This document shows, piece after piece, positions 8,775-17,793 of a DNA stretch of 64,000 nucleotides. This DNA is from Roseinatronobacter alkalisoli (GTDB taxonomy: Bacteria; Pseudomonadota; Alphaproteobacteria; Rhodobacterales; Rhodobacteraceae): positions 1-64,000 of the forward strand of contig NZ_JAQZSM010000015.1 of the NCBI RefSeq assembly GCF_028745735.1. The letters are read 5' to 3'. The stretch's first letter is position 1; the number at the start of each line of letters is the position of its first letter. The notes beneath the pieces are model-generated. The model did not search any database. It was not told the DNA's origin and saw nothing but the letters and a program-made list of their open reading frames with translations. The translations under genes and the position numbers were made by a program.

Positions 8775-8962
8775 CGGCGCATCAAAAAGGTGCAGAATCA
8801 AGGCCGCGAGGCTGGCCCACGCCACAGGCCCGGCCGTCCCGCGGCCTGCCGATGACCTGATGTCGGTTCAAGCCTTTGAACTTGGGAGTGTGCCGCCTGC
8901 ATAAAGTGAACTAATCCAATGTGGGACCGGCAGTCCCCGGCCCGCCGATGGCGCGGGCTATA
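8775..8962 (-). repeat. family 1 palindromic intergenic repeat, copy 2
   Basis: The core is on the minus strand (complement GCATAAAGTGAACT at 8899-8912, including GCATAAAGTGAA). Arms run about 8801-8855 and 8925-8959 with the usual GGCCTGCCG / CCGGCAGTCCCCGG relationship. It lies in the convergent gap between xseA and the secreted protein at 9106. A family 2 copy follows directly. Confidence 0.82.
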
Positions 8963-9080
8963 TTCATACACGCACATCCGCCACATACCGGATCCACCCA
9001 TTATTGCGTGCCTTGATTTCGCAGGTTCGAGGGGCGGAACACCAGTTCCCACTTTGTCCCACAACATGCTCTGATGCAAT
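8960..9080 (+). repeat. family 2 intergenic repeat (diverged copy)
   Basis: The right half, CCAGTTCCCACTTTGTCCC with ACAACATGC (about 9038-9073), closely matches copies at 24.7, 38.9 and 48.2 kb. The left half (TATTCATACACGCACATCCGCC) is weaker. It abuts family 1 copy 2. Confidence 0.6.
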
Positions 9081-9105
9081 GTTCCGGTGTGATCTTACCC
9101 GCCGC

Positions 9106-9528
9106 TCAGACCCCCACTTCGGGGCCGTGGCAGATCAGCGGGCGGGGGCTGTTTTCCACCTCATAAAGTTCGGTATCGGATGTATCGCCCATGAAACGGG
9201 CATTCAGCCCCCGATCGCTGCGCCAGAAAATCCAGCAATGCTCTGACCCCGGCGCGTCATCATAGACAAAGCAGATCTGCTCATCGCGGGGGAACCAGCT
9301 CCCCTCGCGGCATTCGTCGCCGATAAAGGCCCAGAGCGTGCGGCGGCCGGGGCGGAATTCTTCAACACCATAGGGCGCCCCGCCAGACCCGAAGGTCAGG
9401 GTGCGGCCCGTGACATAGGTTTCAAATTCCTCTGCGCTCATGGGGGTTTGCGCGCCAAGCGACAGCGCGGGAAGCATCAGCGCCAGCGCGGCCAGCCCAC
9501 CGCGCATATACCGTTTAACCATGTTCAT
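9106..9528 (-). CDS. small secreted protein of unknown function
   Basis: The protein has 140 residues. A basic start (MNMVKRYMRGG), a hydrophobic core and an LGAQT-type cleavage site near residue 27 give a standard signal peptide. The mature part has two cysteines in each half (ECREG, QICF, EHCW, LICHG), suggesting two disulphide bonds in the periplasm. The pattern RTLTFGSGG..YGVEEFRPGRRTLWAF...C..G.W is seen in uncharacterised Rhodobacterales proteins. Its ATG follows the stop of the upstream hydroxylase gene directly, with GGAGG at the junction, so the two are almost certainly cotranscribed. Confidence 0.72.
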   Translation of the reverse strand: MNMVKRYMRGGLAALALMLPALSLGAQTPMSAEEFETYVTGRTLTFGSGGAPYGVEEFRPGRRTLWAFIGDECREGSWFPRDEQICFVYDDAPGSEHCWIFWRSDRGLNARFMGDTSDTELYEVENSPRPLICHGPEVGV

Positions 9529-10572
9529 CTACGCCTCCGTTGCGGGTTGCGCATTGGCCAGAACCCTGTCCACGCGCTTATCCATCAGCTTGAACCACAA
9601 GGCGGGCACCAGTGCAACAATCCCCATTGCAGGTAACGAATAGGGCAGGACCGGATGATCTTCGGGCAGGCGCAGCGCCGGATAAATACGCGACGGGTTC
9701 GCATGATGGTCGGAATGGCGCGACGCATTGACCATCATATGGGATGAAAACCAATGCGGGCTGTTCCAGCTATGGTGGCTGGCCTGCGGCTCATAACTGC
9801 CATCGGGCAATCGGCGCCGCGCCAGCCCGTAATGTTGCAGGTAATCCACCATCGCCAGTTGCGATTGCGCATAAAAACACAGGCCCAGCCAGGCAAGCAC
9901 GCCCCCCCAGCCAAAGGCCAGCCCGAACACCGCCAGAAATGCCAGCCCCCCGCCCACATATTCCACATAGGGATTCATGCGCCCCGCGCGTGCCGCGCGC
10001 TGTTGCTCCACCCGGTAGCCGCGCGTGAAACTGCCCACCCAGCCGCGCAGGAAATAGCGATAGAAACTGCGCCCCTTGGGCGGGAAATTCGGGTCCAGCG
10101 GGGTGGACACATGGACATGGTGCAACAATCTGTGCGCCGTCGTATGATGCCCGTAAAGCATTGAAATATAGACCCACTTGCCCAGCGAAAACAGCGCCCT
10201 GTTGCCCCGGTGAATCAGTTCATGCGCGTTGGAATTGCTGACCTGGCCGAAATACAGCCCGAAGCCGAAAAACGCGCCCACCCGTTCGCCGCCCCCCAGC
10301 CCTGTCAGCCCTGCAACCGCCATGACCGCAAGCGGCATCAGCGCCAGATGGCTGAGGGCCAGGACAACGGACAGGGCATTAGCGGCGGGAAATTCCCCGC
10401 TTCCCGCGCCGTCAGGGTCCGGGCCCGGCAATATTTCATCCATCACGAAGGCAAAGAACGACGTATAGATCACCGCACCCCACAGCGCCGCCCCCCCGGC
10501 GAACCCGCCATAGGCCAGCAGGGGGACCGGCGCGACACTGGCAAGCGCAAAAGGCAGAACCGGTAAACGCAT
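9529..10572 (-). CDS. alkB: AlkB-type membrane diiron hydroxylase (alkane 1-monooxygenase family)
   Basis: Inner-membrane non-haem diiron oxygenase, expected to hydroxylate terminal methyl groups of alkanes or similar hydrophobic molecules using an electron donor such as rubredoxin. The protein has 347 residues and several membrane segments. The histidine boxes are present: HELIH (117-121), a second box ending HRLLHHVHV (147-154), DYLQHYGL (243-250) and RHSDHH (285-290). The last two are characteristic of AlkB rather than fatty acid desaturases. No rubredoxin gene is nearby. The ATG at 10572 is the only sensible start. It is cotranscribed with the small secreted protein. Confidence 0.88.
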   Translation of the reverse strand: MRLPVLPFALASVAPVPLLAYGGFAGGAALWGAVIYTSFFAFVMDEILPGPDPDGAGSGEFPAANALSVVLALSHLALMPLAVMAVAGLTGLGGGERVGAFFGFGLYFGQVSNSNAHELIHRGNRALFSLGKWVYISMLYGHHTTAHRLLHHVHVSTPLDPNFPPKGRSFYRYFLRGWVGSFTRGYRVEQQRAARAGRMNPYVEYVGGGLAFLAVFGLAFGWGGVLAWLGLCFYAQSQLAMVDYLQHYGLARRRLPDGSYEPQASHHSWNSPHWFSSHMMVNASRHSDHHANPSRIYPALRLPEDHPVLPYSLPAMGIVALVPALWFKLMDKRVDRVLANAQPATEA

Positions 10573-10646
10573 GACATCCCATCACATTGAAAACCCTGTA
10601 GAAGGGATAGCACGGTTTGCCATGCTGCACAGCCGCGCAAATTGCC

Positions 10647-11387
10647 TCAGGACAGGAAATTCAGCAAATCGGCCAGCGCCACAAATTCGCTGTTCTTTTT
10701 GCCCCGCTTGCGGTCGCGCCGGATCAGGGGCGCGACCAGGAACGCCACCACCGCCAACCCGCGCGCCATCTTGCGGGCCAGTGGCGCGACCTGCGCGTGG
10801 TCGGCATCGCCATAGGCGGCCAGCGCCCCCCCTGCCAATGCCGACATGTCGGTGTCATGCTGAAAGATGGAATGCAGGAAAATCAGCAGATCGCGCGCGC
10901 GCCGCCAGCGTGGTGCATCCAGCCGCGCGCCTGCTTCAAGGTCCAGAAACCGGATATCGGCCCCATCCCAGCATATATCGCGCAGGCGTGGGCGCCCATG
11001 CGCCAGCCCCGCCGCATGCAACCCCGCCAGCGCGCGTGCTGCTTGCGCCAGCAAAAAGACCATATCTTCCGCAGGGCCATGCTGCGCCAGATGGGACAGG
11101 GGCAAGCCCGCATCGGCAAGAATTACCATATCCGGGCTTTGCGCCATGATCGCGGGCACCGGTGCGCCCCGTTCGGCAAAAGCTGTCAGGCGGGCCATTT
11201 CACGCTGAAACGCCGCTGCGCCATTCCCCTTTTGCAGGCGCAACCGCAGGGGCGCTGCCTCTGGCCGTTTGATCCAGTAGCGGCGGCCATCCAGTTCAAT
11301 TGCCGCAACGCGCTGATGCGGCAATTCCCGCGCGGCGCGCAGCAGTCGCGCCGCATCCGGCGCGCTATCGGGGGTGGGGTTGACCAT
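10647..11387 (-). CDS. kinase-fold protein resembling lipopolysaccharide core kinases
   Basis: The protein has 246 residues. The layout is that of small LPS/Kdo-type kinases: a Lys in RRYWIKRPE (near 40), an Ala/Leu-rich helix, the catalytic loop HAAGLAHGRPRLRDI (near 125-140), and a metal-binding-type FLDLEAG (near 150). The catalytic loop has HGRPRLRD where active members have HGDLHxxN, so the aspartate is missing at the expected position. The C-terminal region is basic (RRDRKRGKK). It could be an altered kinase or a non-catalytic relative. It is monocistronic, and divergent from ftsY. Confidence 0.6.
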   Translation of the reverse strand: MVNPTPDSAPDAARLLRAARELPHQRVAAIELDGRRYWIKRPEAAPLRLRLQKGNGAAAFQREMARLTAFAERGAPVPAIMAQSPDMVILADAGLPLSHLAQHGPAEDMVFLLAQAARALAGLHAAGLAHGRPRLRDICWDGADIRFLDLEAGARLDAPRWRRARDLLIFLHSIFQHDTDMSALAGGALAAYGDADHAQVAPLARKMARGLAVVAFLVAPLIRRDRKRGKKNSEFVALADLLNFLS

Positions 11388-11507
11388 GCTGCCTATTGGA
11401 CCGCCGGGCCTGTGGGGTCAAGCATTCTGGCGCAATCACTTTTCAATCCGGCGCAGTTGGTTTAGCTGTCATGGCGTGATGCAGGAACATGCGCCAGGGG
11501 ATGTGCA

Positions 11508-12554
11508 ATGTCATTCTTCAAGAAGCTGAAAGAACGGATGTTCAAATCCTCGTCCAGACTGGACGAGGGGCTGGAGGCGCTGATTGACGACACCACTGCC
11601 CCGGCGGATACCGCCCCGCCCCCTGACGCACCACAGGGCGCACCCGGCAACAGCGCCCCGGCCCCCGCAGCACCCGGTATGCTGGGCCGGTTTCTGGGGC
11701 GCAGTGACGCGCCGCGCCGCGCGTTGGATGACGCCATGCTGGAGGCACTGGAAGATGTGCTGATTCAGGCAGATATGGGCGTTGACACCGCCATGCGTGT
11801 CACTGCCAATCTGGCCGAGGGGCATATGGGGCGCAAACTGTCGGTGGCGGAAATCAAGGCGCTTCTGGCAGATGAGATTGCGCGCATCATGGAACCGGTG
11901 GCGCGCCCTCTGCCGCTTTATCCCGCGCGCCCGCAAGTGGTGCTGGTGGTCGGCGTGAATGGCGCAGGCAAGACCACGACCATCGGCAAACTGGCCAGCC
12001 AGCTGCGCGGGGCGGGCAAATCCGTGATGATTGCGGCAGGCGACACATTCCGCGCCGCCGCCGTGGAACAGCTTCAGGTCTGGGGGGAACGTGCGGGCGT
12101 GCCGGTACTGACCGCGCCCGAAGGGTCGGACCCTGCGAGCCTTGCCTTTGACGCGCTGTCGCGCGCGAAGGCCGAAGGGATTGATCTGTTGATGATCGAC
12201 ACTGCAGGGCGGTTGCAGAACCGCGCGGACCTGATGGAAGAACTGGCCAAGATCCTGCGTGTGCTGCGCAAACTGGACCCGGACGCGCCGCATAACACCC
12301 TGCTGGTGCTGGATGCAACGACCGGGCAGAATGCGTTGAATCAGGTCGATATATTCCGGAAGCTGGCCAATGTGTCAGGGCTGATCATGACGAAACTGGA
12401 TGGCACGGCGCGCGGCGGGGTGCTTGTTGCGCTGGCTGACCGGTTCGGACTGCCGATTCATGCCATCGGCGTGGGTGAACAGATTGACGACCTGCAGGCG
12501 TTCGACCCCGCGGAATTTGCCGCCGCACTGGTGGGGACGGAGGCAGAGGGCTAG
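11508..12554 (+). CDS. ftsY: signal recognition particle receptor
   Basis: The membrane-associated GTPase receives ribosome-SRP complexes and hands nascent membrane proteins to SecYEG. The protein has 348 residues: a short basic start MSFFKKLKERMFKSSS, a Pro/Ala-rich linker (30-65), then the NG domain. GTPase motifs are complete: GVNGAGKTTT near 150, DTFRAAA near 178, DTAGR near 231, TKLDG near 294. It is shorter than E. coli FtsY because the acidic A domain is reduced, as usual in alphaproteobacteria. It is followed by a family 1 repeat in a convergent gap. Confidence 0.96.
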   Translation: MSFFKKLKERMFKSSSRLDEGLEALIDDTTAPADTAPPPDAPQGAPGNSAPAPAAPGMLGRFLGRSDAPRRALDDAMLEALEDVLIQADMGVDTAMRVTANLAEGHMGRKLSVAEIKALLADEIARIMEPVARPLPLYPARPQVVLVVGVNGAGKTTTIGKLASQLRGAGKSVMIAAGDTFRAAAVEQLQVWGERAGVPVLTAPEGSDPASLAFDALSRAKAEGIDLLMIDTAGRLQNRADLMEELAKILRVLRKLDPDAPHNTLLVLDATTGQNALNQVDIFRKLANVSGLIMTKLDGTARGGVLVALADRFGLPIHAIGVGEQIDDLQAFDPAEFAAALVGTEAEG

Positions 12555-12599
12555 GATAGCGCCGGGGCAAGGCGGGTTGATTGCGGGGTGAAGCGGGGG

Positions 12600-12785
12600 C
12601 GCGAGTCCCAAAGGCGCGGAGCCAAGGCCGCAGGCTGGCCCACGCCACCGGTGGGCCGTCCCGAGGCCTGCCGGTTCCGCTGGCGTTATGCCAAGCCTTG
12701 AATGACGGGGTATGGAGCTTGCATAAAGTGAACTTCTACTACGTCGGACCGACAGACCCCGGCCCACCGCTGGCGCGGGCTTGGC
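12600..12785 (-). repeat. family 1 palindromic intergenic repeat, copy 3
   Basis: The core is on the minus strand (complement GCATAAAGTGAAC at 12721-12733). Arms at about 12640-12680 (GGCCCACGCCACCGGTGGGC region) and 12746-12782 (GGCCCACCGCTGGCGCGGGC) carry GGTGGGCC on both sides, where copy 6 carries GGCGGGCC on both sides. It fills most of the convergent ftsY-yqgE gap. Confidence 0.85.
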
Positions 12786-12810
12786 ACAAACCACCCCGAC
12801 CAGCCCCCCC

Positions 12811-13383
12811 CTACGCATGGCCGGTCCGGCCCGACAGCATGCGCGGGTCCACACCAATCTTGCGCAGGGCCTTGTTCCATTTTTCGCTATCACTGGTGGC
12901 AAACAACAGCTCCGGGTCGGGATCGGCCAGCAGCCAGCCACCGGCATGCAGTTCTTGTTCCAGTTGCTGCGGCCCCCAGCCAGCGTAACCCAGCGCGGCA
13001 ATCGCCTGCGCCGGTCCCTGCCCGCGCGCCAGTTCTGCCAGAACATCGCATGATGTTGTCAGCACCACCCCGTCAATCACGTGAACGCTGCCATCAGCAC
13101 TGAAATAATCCTGCGAATGCAGCACGAACCCCCGTCCCGTTTCCACCGGCCCGCCGAAATGAATGGGGCCATCGGCCGGTTCCGGGTGCGCGCCCTCTCC
13201 CACCAGTTGCAGATGTTGCGCCAGCTTCTGTATCGACAGGTCCGGCAGGGGCTTGTTGATGATCAGCCCCATTGTGCCATCATCTGATTGCGCGCATAGA
13301 AAAATCACCGCATGCGCGAAGCGCAGGTCGGGCATGGCGGGGGTGGCAATCAGCAGTTTTCCTGTCAGGCTGGTCATGGGCAT
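12811..13383 (-). CDS. YqgE/AlgH family protein
   Basis: The protein has 190 residues. Family marks are MTSLTGKLLIATPAMPDLRFAHAVIFLCAQSDDGTMGLIINKP at the N-terminus, HFGGPVETGRGFVLH near 75-90, and GYAGWGPQQLEQEL near 130-143. These conserved proteins have no firmly established biochemical function. In-frame ATG codons at 13383 and 13377 are both possible. It is divergent from the DsbD-domain gene and convergent with ftsY. Confidence 0.88.
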   Translation of the reverse strand: MPMTSLTGKLLIATPAMPDLRFAHAVIFLCAQSDDGTMGLIINKPLPDLSIQKLAQHLQLVGEGAHPEPADGPIHFGGPVETGRGFVLHSQDYFSADGSVHVIDGVVLTTSCDVLAELARGQGPAQAIAALGYAGWGPQQLEQELHAGGWLLADPDPELLFATSDSEKWNKALRKIGVDPRMLSGRTGHA

Positions 13384-13533
13384 TCATCTTTGGCGGATAT
13401 TGCGCACAATGCCCAGCTTCGCGCAGGTTGCCAAGCGAAAGAACCGGACCATACCCAAACGAATATGTCACAGCTGCTTGTGGTCGCTGATTTGTGACTT
13501 CCGTTTCAGCCCCGGAAAGGGAATCTAGGCCGT

Positions 13534-14355
13534 ATGAAGATATGCCCCCCTTTTCGCGCATTGGCGCTTGCCGCTGCCCTGTTGTCGCCCTTCGCGGTGC
13601 AAGCCCAAAGCCCGGCGCCGTCGGATCTGGTGCAGGCCGGCATAAGGCCCGGCTGGAAAACCGCGTCGGGCACCTATATCGCGGCGCTACATCTGAAACT
13701 GTCGCCGGACTGGATTACCTATTGGCGCCATCCGGGCGAAAGCGGTATCGCACCCCGGCTGGACTGGGGCGCATCGTCCAATCTGGCGCATGTCAGGGTG
13801 CATTGGCCAGAGCCGCGCCTGTTCCTGAAGGCGGGTTTCAACAGTATCGGCTATGCGGGGGAACTTGTGTTGCCCGTTGAACTGACACCGCAGGATGCGG
13901 CGGCCCCAATCAGCTTTGACGCGACATTGAGCATTGGCGTATGCAACGATATCTGCGTGCCCGTCGATCTGCGGATGCAGACATCACTGAATGGTGGCGG
14001 GCAGCATGACAGCGTTATTGCATCCGCATTGACGCACCGGCCCGGCACTGCCCGCGCCGCCGGTTTACGCGGCCTGACATGCGCGCTTGACCCCGACAGC
14101 CGGGGCCTGCGGCTGAGCGTGCAGATGGATATTCCCAGCACCGGCAATCAGGAATTCCTGCTGGTGGAACTGCCCGGACAGGGCGCACGCAGCCATGTTC
14201 TGCCATCGCACCGCGAGGGCGGCACCATCACCGGGCAGACCCGCCTGCGCACGAAATCCGGTCAGGTGGGCGCGATTGACCGGTCTGCCATCAAGGTCAG
14301 TCTTGTCAGCGAGAATGGCACGCTTAGTCATCAGGGCTGCTCGCTCGCGCCGTGA
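13534..14355 (+). CDS. exported DsbD N-terminal-domain protein
   Basis: The protein has 273 residues with a signal peptide (MKICPPFRALALAAALLSPFAVQAQ). The mature part has the immunoglobulin-like DsbD alpha-domain signature: WKTASGTYIAALHLKLSPDWITYWRHPGESGIAP, then GVCNDICVP with Cys 137 and Cys 141, the pair that carries electrons in DsbD. The membrane and thioredoxin domains of full DsbD are absent, so it would need a separate membrane electron donor such as CcdA. The last 25 bases overlap the convergent RND gene. Confidence 0.75.
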   Translation: MKICPPFRALALAAALLSPFAVQAQSPAPSDLVQAGIRPGWKTASGTYIAALHLKLSPDWITYWRHPGESGIAPRLDWGASSNLAHVRVHWPEPRLFLKAGFNSIGYAGELVLPVELTPQDAAAPISFDATLSIGVCNDICVPVDLRMQTSLNGGGQHDSVIASALTHRPGTARAAGLRGLTCALDPDSRGLRLSVQMDIPSTGNQEFLLVELPGQGARSHVLPSHREGGTITGQTRLRTKSGQVGAIDRSAIKVSLVSENGTLSHQGCSLAP

Positions 14356-17300
14356 TCCTGTGCAGGGGTAGCGCGCGCCGACAGCCAGACAGCCAACGCC
14401 CCGATAACCCAGCCCAGCCCCAGTGCCAGCACCGATCCCGCCAGAAACAGCGCCATTGCGTGGCCCAGCGGGTCGGCCCCCATATCTGATGCCAGCCATG
14501 CCAGCCCGCCCGGCAGCGCCCCGTCGCGGAACACGGCCCCCATCGTGGCCATGAACCACAGCGCCAGAATGCCCGCCACCAGCACCGGCACTGCCAGCAC
14601 ACCACGCCCCCGCACAGGCAATGCAAACACCCGCCGCAAGGATGCGAACTGGCGCTGCACATCATGCCCGATGGCCAGAACCGCAGGCACCAGCAACAAC
14701 ACAATGACCATCCCGAAACCAAGCCCATAAGCCAGTGTAATGACAGTGGGTTTCAGGAATGCCGCTTCGGTCGAATTTTCAAACAGCAGCGGGCTAAGCC
14801 CCAGAACCGTCGTCAGCGTGGTCAGCAGCACCGGGCGCAACCGGTCGCAGGCTGCATCAATGATGGACGGCACAAGCCCGCGATCACGGGCATACTGGTC
14901 CACAGTGGTCACCAGAACAATGGAATCATTGATGATGATCCCCACCATGCCCACCATGCCGACAATCGAGAACATCGACATGGCCATGTCCCAGCTGACA
15001 TGGCCGTATATCACACCGATCATGCCAAAGGGGATGACCGACATGACAACCATCGGGCGTGTCCAGCTGGAAAACACCCAGGCCAGCGTCAGGTAAATCA
15101 GGATCAGGCACAGACCAAGCCCGATTGCGGCATCGGACATGAATTCGCGTTCCTGCTCCGCCTGCCCGGACAGGCGGGTGGTGATGCCGAAATCGGCCTC
15201 TATCTGCGGCAATATCTGTGTGCTCAGCGCAAGGGACACTTCGCGCGCGCGCGCCGGGTCATCTTCGGACAGATCGCCGCTGACAGTGACAACACGCACG
15301 CCGTTTTCACGCCGCACAGTGGAAAACCCCTGCCGTTCGCGCACGGACACAATGTCGCCCAGCGGCACATAGGCGCCAGCTTCGGCGCGCATCATCATGC
15401 TGTCCAGAAAATCAGCAGCGCGCGCGGCTTCGGGCAGTTCCACGCGCACGCGCCCGGTGCGGATACCATCGGGGAAGGTCGCAGCTTCCACGCCCGACAG
15501 GCGGTTGCGCAGGTCGCGCGACAACGCGTCTATGGTGAAGCCAAGCGCCTGCCCCTGCGGTGTCAGTTCCAGCAGAAGTTCAGATTTGTCATAGGGCAGG
15601 TTGTCTTCCAGCCCGGTGATTTCGGGGAACGGGGCCAAGGCCACGCGCAGCGCTTCGGCGGCGGCCTTCAGGGTTTCGGAATCACCGCCAGCCAGATCAA
15701 CCGACAGCGTGTCCCCGCCCGGCCCGGTGCCCCAGGACCGGAAGGACAGTTCTTCCATCCGGGGATGGGGGCGCACTTCGTCCTGCAAGGCAGATGCGAA
15801 GGCAAAGGACGTGATGGTTCGGGAATCAACATCGACCAGTTCAATGCTGATGGACCCCAGCAGATGCGCATCCTTGTTTTCCGCCGCCGCAGACGGGCGG
15901 CCGGACTGCCCGCCCACTTCTACCATCACAAAAGTGGTAGGGTTGCGCCCTTCTTCATCCACCACACCGGCAATGACGGCATCCGTGGCGCGCTGCAATT
16001 CGCGCAACATTTCGATCGTGTCTTCGCGGCTGGCCCCGTCTGTCATGACAATATTGCCAGTGACAGATCCCTGTTCGGGCGGGTTGAAAAACCGGAAGGG
16101 CAGATCGCCGCGCAGCAGGAACGCCACCTGCGTGGCCAGAAGTGCAATCAGCAACGCCACAACGGGATAGCGGGCAAACACCACAAAGCGCATGAAGGGG
16201 CGGAACAGGCGTTCGCGCGCCCAGCGAAACCCGCGGTTCACCTGCCGCGACGGCCAGTCATACCAGCGCTGTTTCAGCCCGCTGGCAATGGCGTGATACA
16301 TGTGATTGGGCAGGATCAGGAAGCATTCCACCAGCGATGCGATCAGCACTGCGATCACTGTCAGCGGAATATCGGCGATCAATGTGCCGAATCGCCCGCC
16401 GATCAGGACAAGCGCCCCGAAGGCCAGAATGGTGGTGATGGTGGCTGCGAAAACCGGCTGCGCCATGCGGGTTGCGGCGTTTTCGGCGGCCTGCGCGGGG
16501 TCTTCGCCCAGTTCGCGGGCGCGGTAATCGGCATGTTCCCCCACCACGATGGCATCATCCACCACGATGCCAAGGGTGATGATCAGCGCAAAAAGCGAGA
16601 TCATGTTGAAACTCAGCCCCATCAGATACATGACCGCAATCGCCGCCAGCATCGCCGCTGGTATACCCGCAGACACCCAGAAGGCCGTACGCGCATTCAG
16701 AAACAGGAACAGCAGCACAACCACCAGCCCCAGCCCCAGCAGCCCGTTCTTGACCAGCAGCATGATCCGCCCGGAAATGAATTCCGCCCGCGTCGATACC
16801 AGTTCGATGCGCGTGCCATCGGGCAGGTTGGCGTTCATCTGCGCGGCCAGTTCCTGCACCCGCGCCTGAATGGCGATGGCATCGCCCTGTTCCGACCGGT
16901 CCACCCGCATGGTAATGGCGGGGTTTTCCCCCACGAAAAACGCGCGGTCGCGGTCGATCATCCCTTCGGTGACATCTGCGACGTCGCCAATGCGCAGCAC
17001 CGACCCATCAGGGCGCGTGCGCAGCGCAATTGCGGCAATATCGGTTGCGCTGCGCCGTTCCGCGCCAGTACGCACCCGCGCCGCGCCTGATGACAGCTCG
17101 CCCGTCGGGTCCATGCTGATCGTGGCGCGGATGGCCTGCGCGATATCGGCCATGCCAATGTCATGTTCAACCAGATTGCGCGGCGGCAGTTCAACGACCA
17201 CTTCGGCGCTGGCGACACCCGACACGCTGACCCGCGTGATCCCGTCATCAAACAGGCGCGCGGAAAATTCATCTGCGAAACGCGCAAGCTGTTCCACGGC

Positions 17301-17789
17301 AACCGGGCCGGTCACCACCAGATTCGTCACCCGGTCAGACCAGCCGGACCGGCGCGCAACAGGGTCTTCGGCGTCATCGGGCAGGTTTCCGACCGTGTCC
17401 AGCGCGTCCTGCACATCGGCGCTGGCGCGGCCCATATCCCAGCCGGTTTCGAATTCCACAGTGAAGCGCGCGCGCCCTTCGGTGGACTGGCTGGACACCC
17501 TTGCCACCCCTTCGACCGCCTGAAGTGTGGGGCTGACAAGCTGCACGATGGCGGCATCCACATCTTCGGCCCCGGCACCGGGCCATGGGATATCAACGCG
17601 GATATTGTCCACCACCACATCGGGGAAAAACTGCGCCCGCATCTGCGGGATTGCGGCCAGCCCCGAGACCAGCATGATGACCAGCAGCAGGTTTGCCGCT
17701 GTTTTATGGCGGGTGAAATAGCGGAAAGCCCCCAGCGCCTGAACCGCCAGCCGGTCCTTTGCGCTGCGCAATGTGGTCTGATCGGTCAT
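14331..17789 (-). CDS. RND-family efflux permease (AcrB-type)
   Basis: Inner-membrane proton-driven efflux transporter, expected to work with the adaptor just upstream and an outer-membrane channel encoded elsewhere. The protein has 1152 residues, slightly long. The N-terminal membrane helix is followed by AAIPQMRAQFFPDVVVDNIRVDIPWPGAGAEDVD. TM4 carries the proton-relay aspartates (GIVVDDAIVVGEH near 410), and the second half repeats the pattern (IIINDSIVLVTTVDQY). After the usual end, an extra stretch of about 110 residues contains two more hydrophobic segments. The start at 17789 lies 4 bp after the adaptor stop. Confidence 0.92.
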   Translation of the reverse strand: MTDQTTLRSAKDRLAVQALGAFRYFTRHKTAANLLLVIMLVSGLAAIPQMRAQFFPDVVVDNIRVDIPWPGAGAEDVDAAIVQLVSPTLQAVEGVARVSSQSTEGRARFTVEFETGWDMGRASADVQDALDTVGNLPDDAEDPVARRSGWSDRVTNLVVTGPVAVEQLARFADEFSARLFDDGITRVSVSGVASAEVVVELPPRNLVEHDIGMADIAQAIRATISMDPTGELSSGAARVRTGAERRSATDIAAIALRTRPDGSVLRIGDVADVTEGMIDRDRAFFVGENPAITMRVDRSEQGDAIAIQARVQELAAQMNANLPDGTRIELVSTRAEFISGRIMLLVKNGLLGLGLVVVLLFLFLNARTAFWVSAGIPAAMLAAIAVMYLMGLSFNMISLFALIITLGIVVDDAIVVGEHADYRARELGEDPAQAAENAATRMAQPVFAATITTILAFGALVLIGGRFGTLIADIPLTVIAVLIASLVECFLILPNHMYHAIASGLKQRWYDWPSRQVNRGFRWARERLFRPFMRFVVFARYPVVALLIALLATQVAFLLRGDLPFRFFNPPEQGSVTGNIVMTDGASREDTIEMLRELQRATDAVIAGVVDEEGRNPTTFVMVEVGGQSGRPSAAAENKDAHLLGSISIELVDVDSRTITSFAFASALQDEVRPHPRMEELSFRSWGTGPGGDTLSVDLAGGDSETLKAAAEALRVALAPFPEITGLEDNLPYDKSELLLELTPQGQALGFTIDALSRDLRNRLSGVEAATFPDGIRTGRVRVELPEAARAADFLDSMMMRAEAGAYVPLGDIVSVRERQGFSTVRRENGVRVVTVSGDLSEDDPARAREVSLALSTQILPQIEADFGITTRLSGQAEQEREFMSDAAIGLGLCLILIYLTLAWVFSSWTRPMVVMSVIPFGMIGVIYGHVSWDMAMSMFSIVGMVGMVGIIINDSIVLVTTVDQYARDRGLVPSIIDAACDRLRPVLLTTLTTVLGLSPLLFENSTEAAFLKPTVITLAYGLGFGMVIVLLLVPAVLAIGHDVQRQFASLRRVFALPVRGRGVLAVPVLVAGILALWFMATMGAVFRDGALPGGLAWLASDMGADPLGHAMALFLAGSVLALGLGWVIGALAVWLSARATPAQDHGASEQP

Positions 17790-17793
17790 GTAT

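Noticed and set aside
14664-17090. 808-residue plus-strand open frame
   Set aside because: It runs antisense through the RND permease gene; composition (His, Gln, Arg-rich) is that of a GC-rich shadow frame and there is no family similarity.
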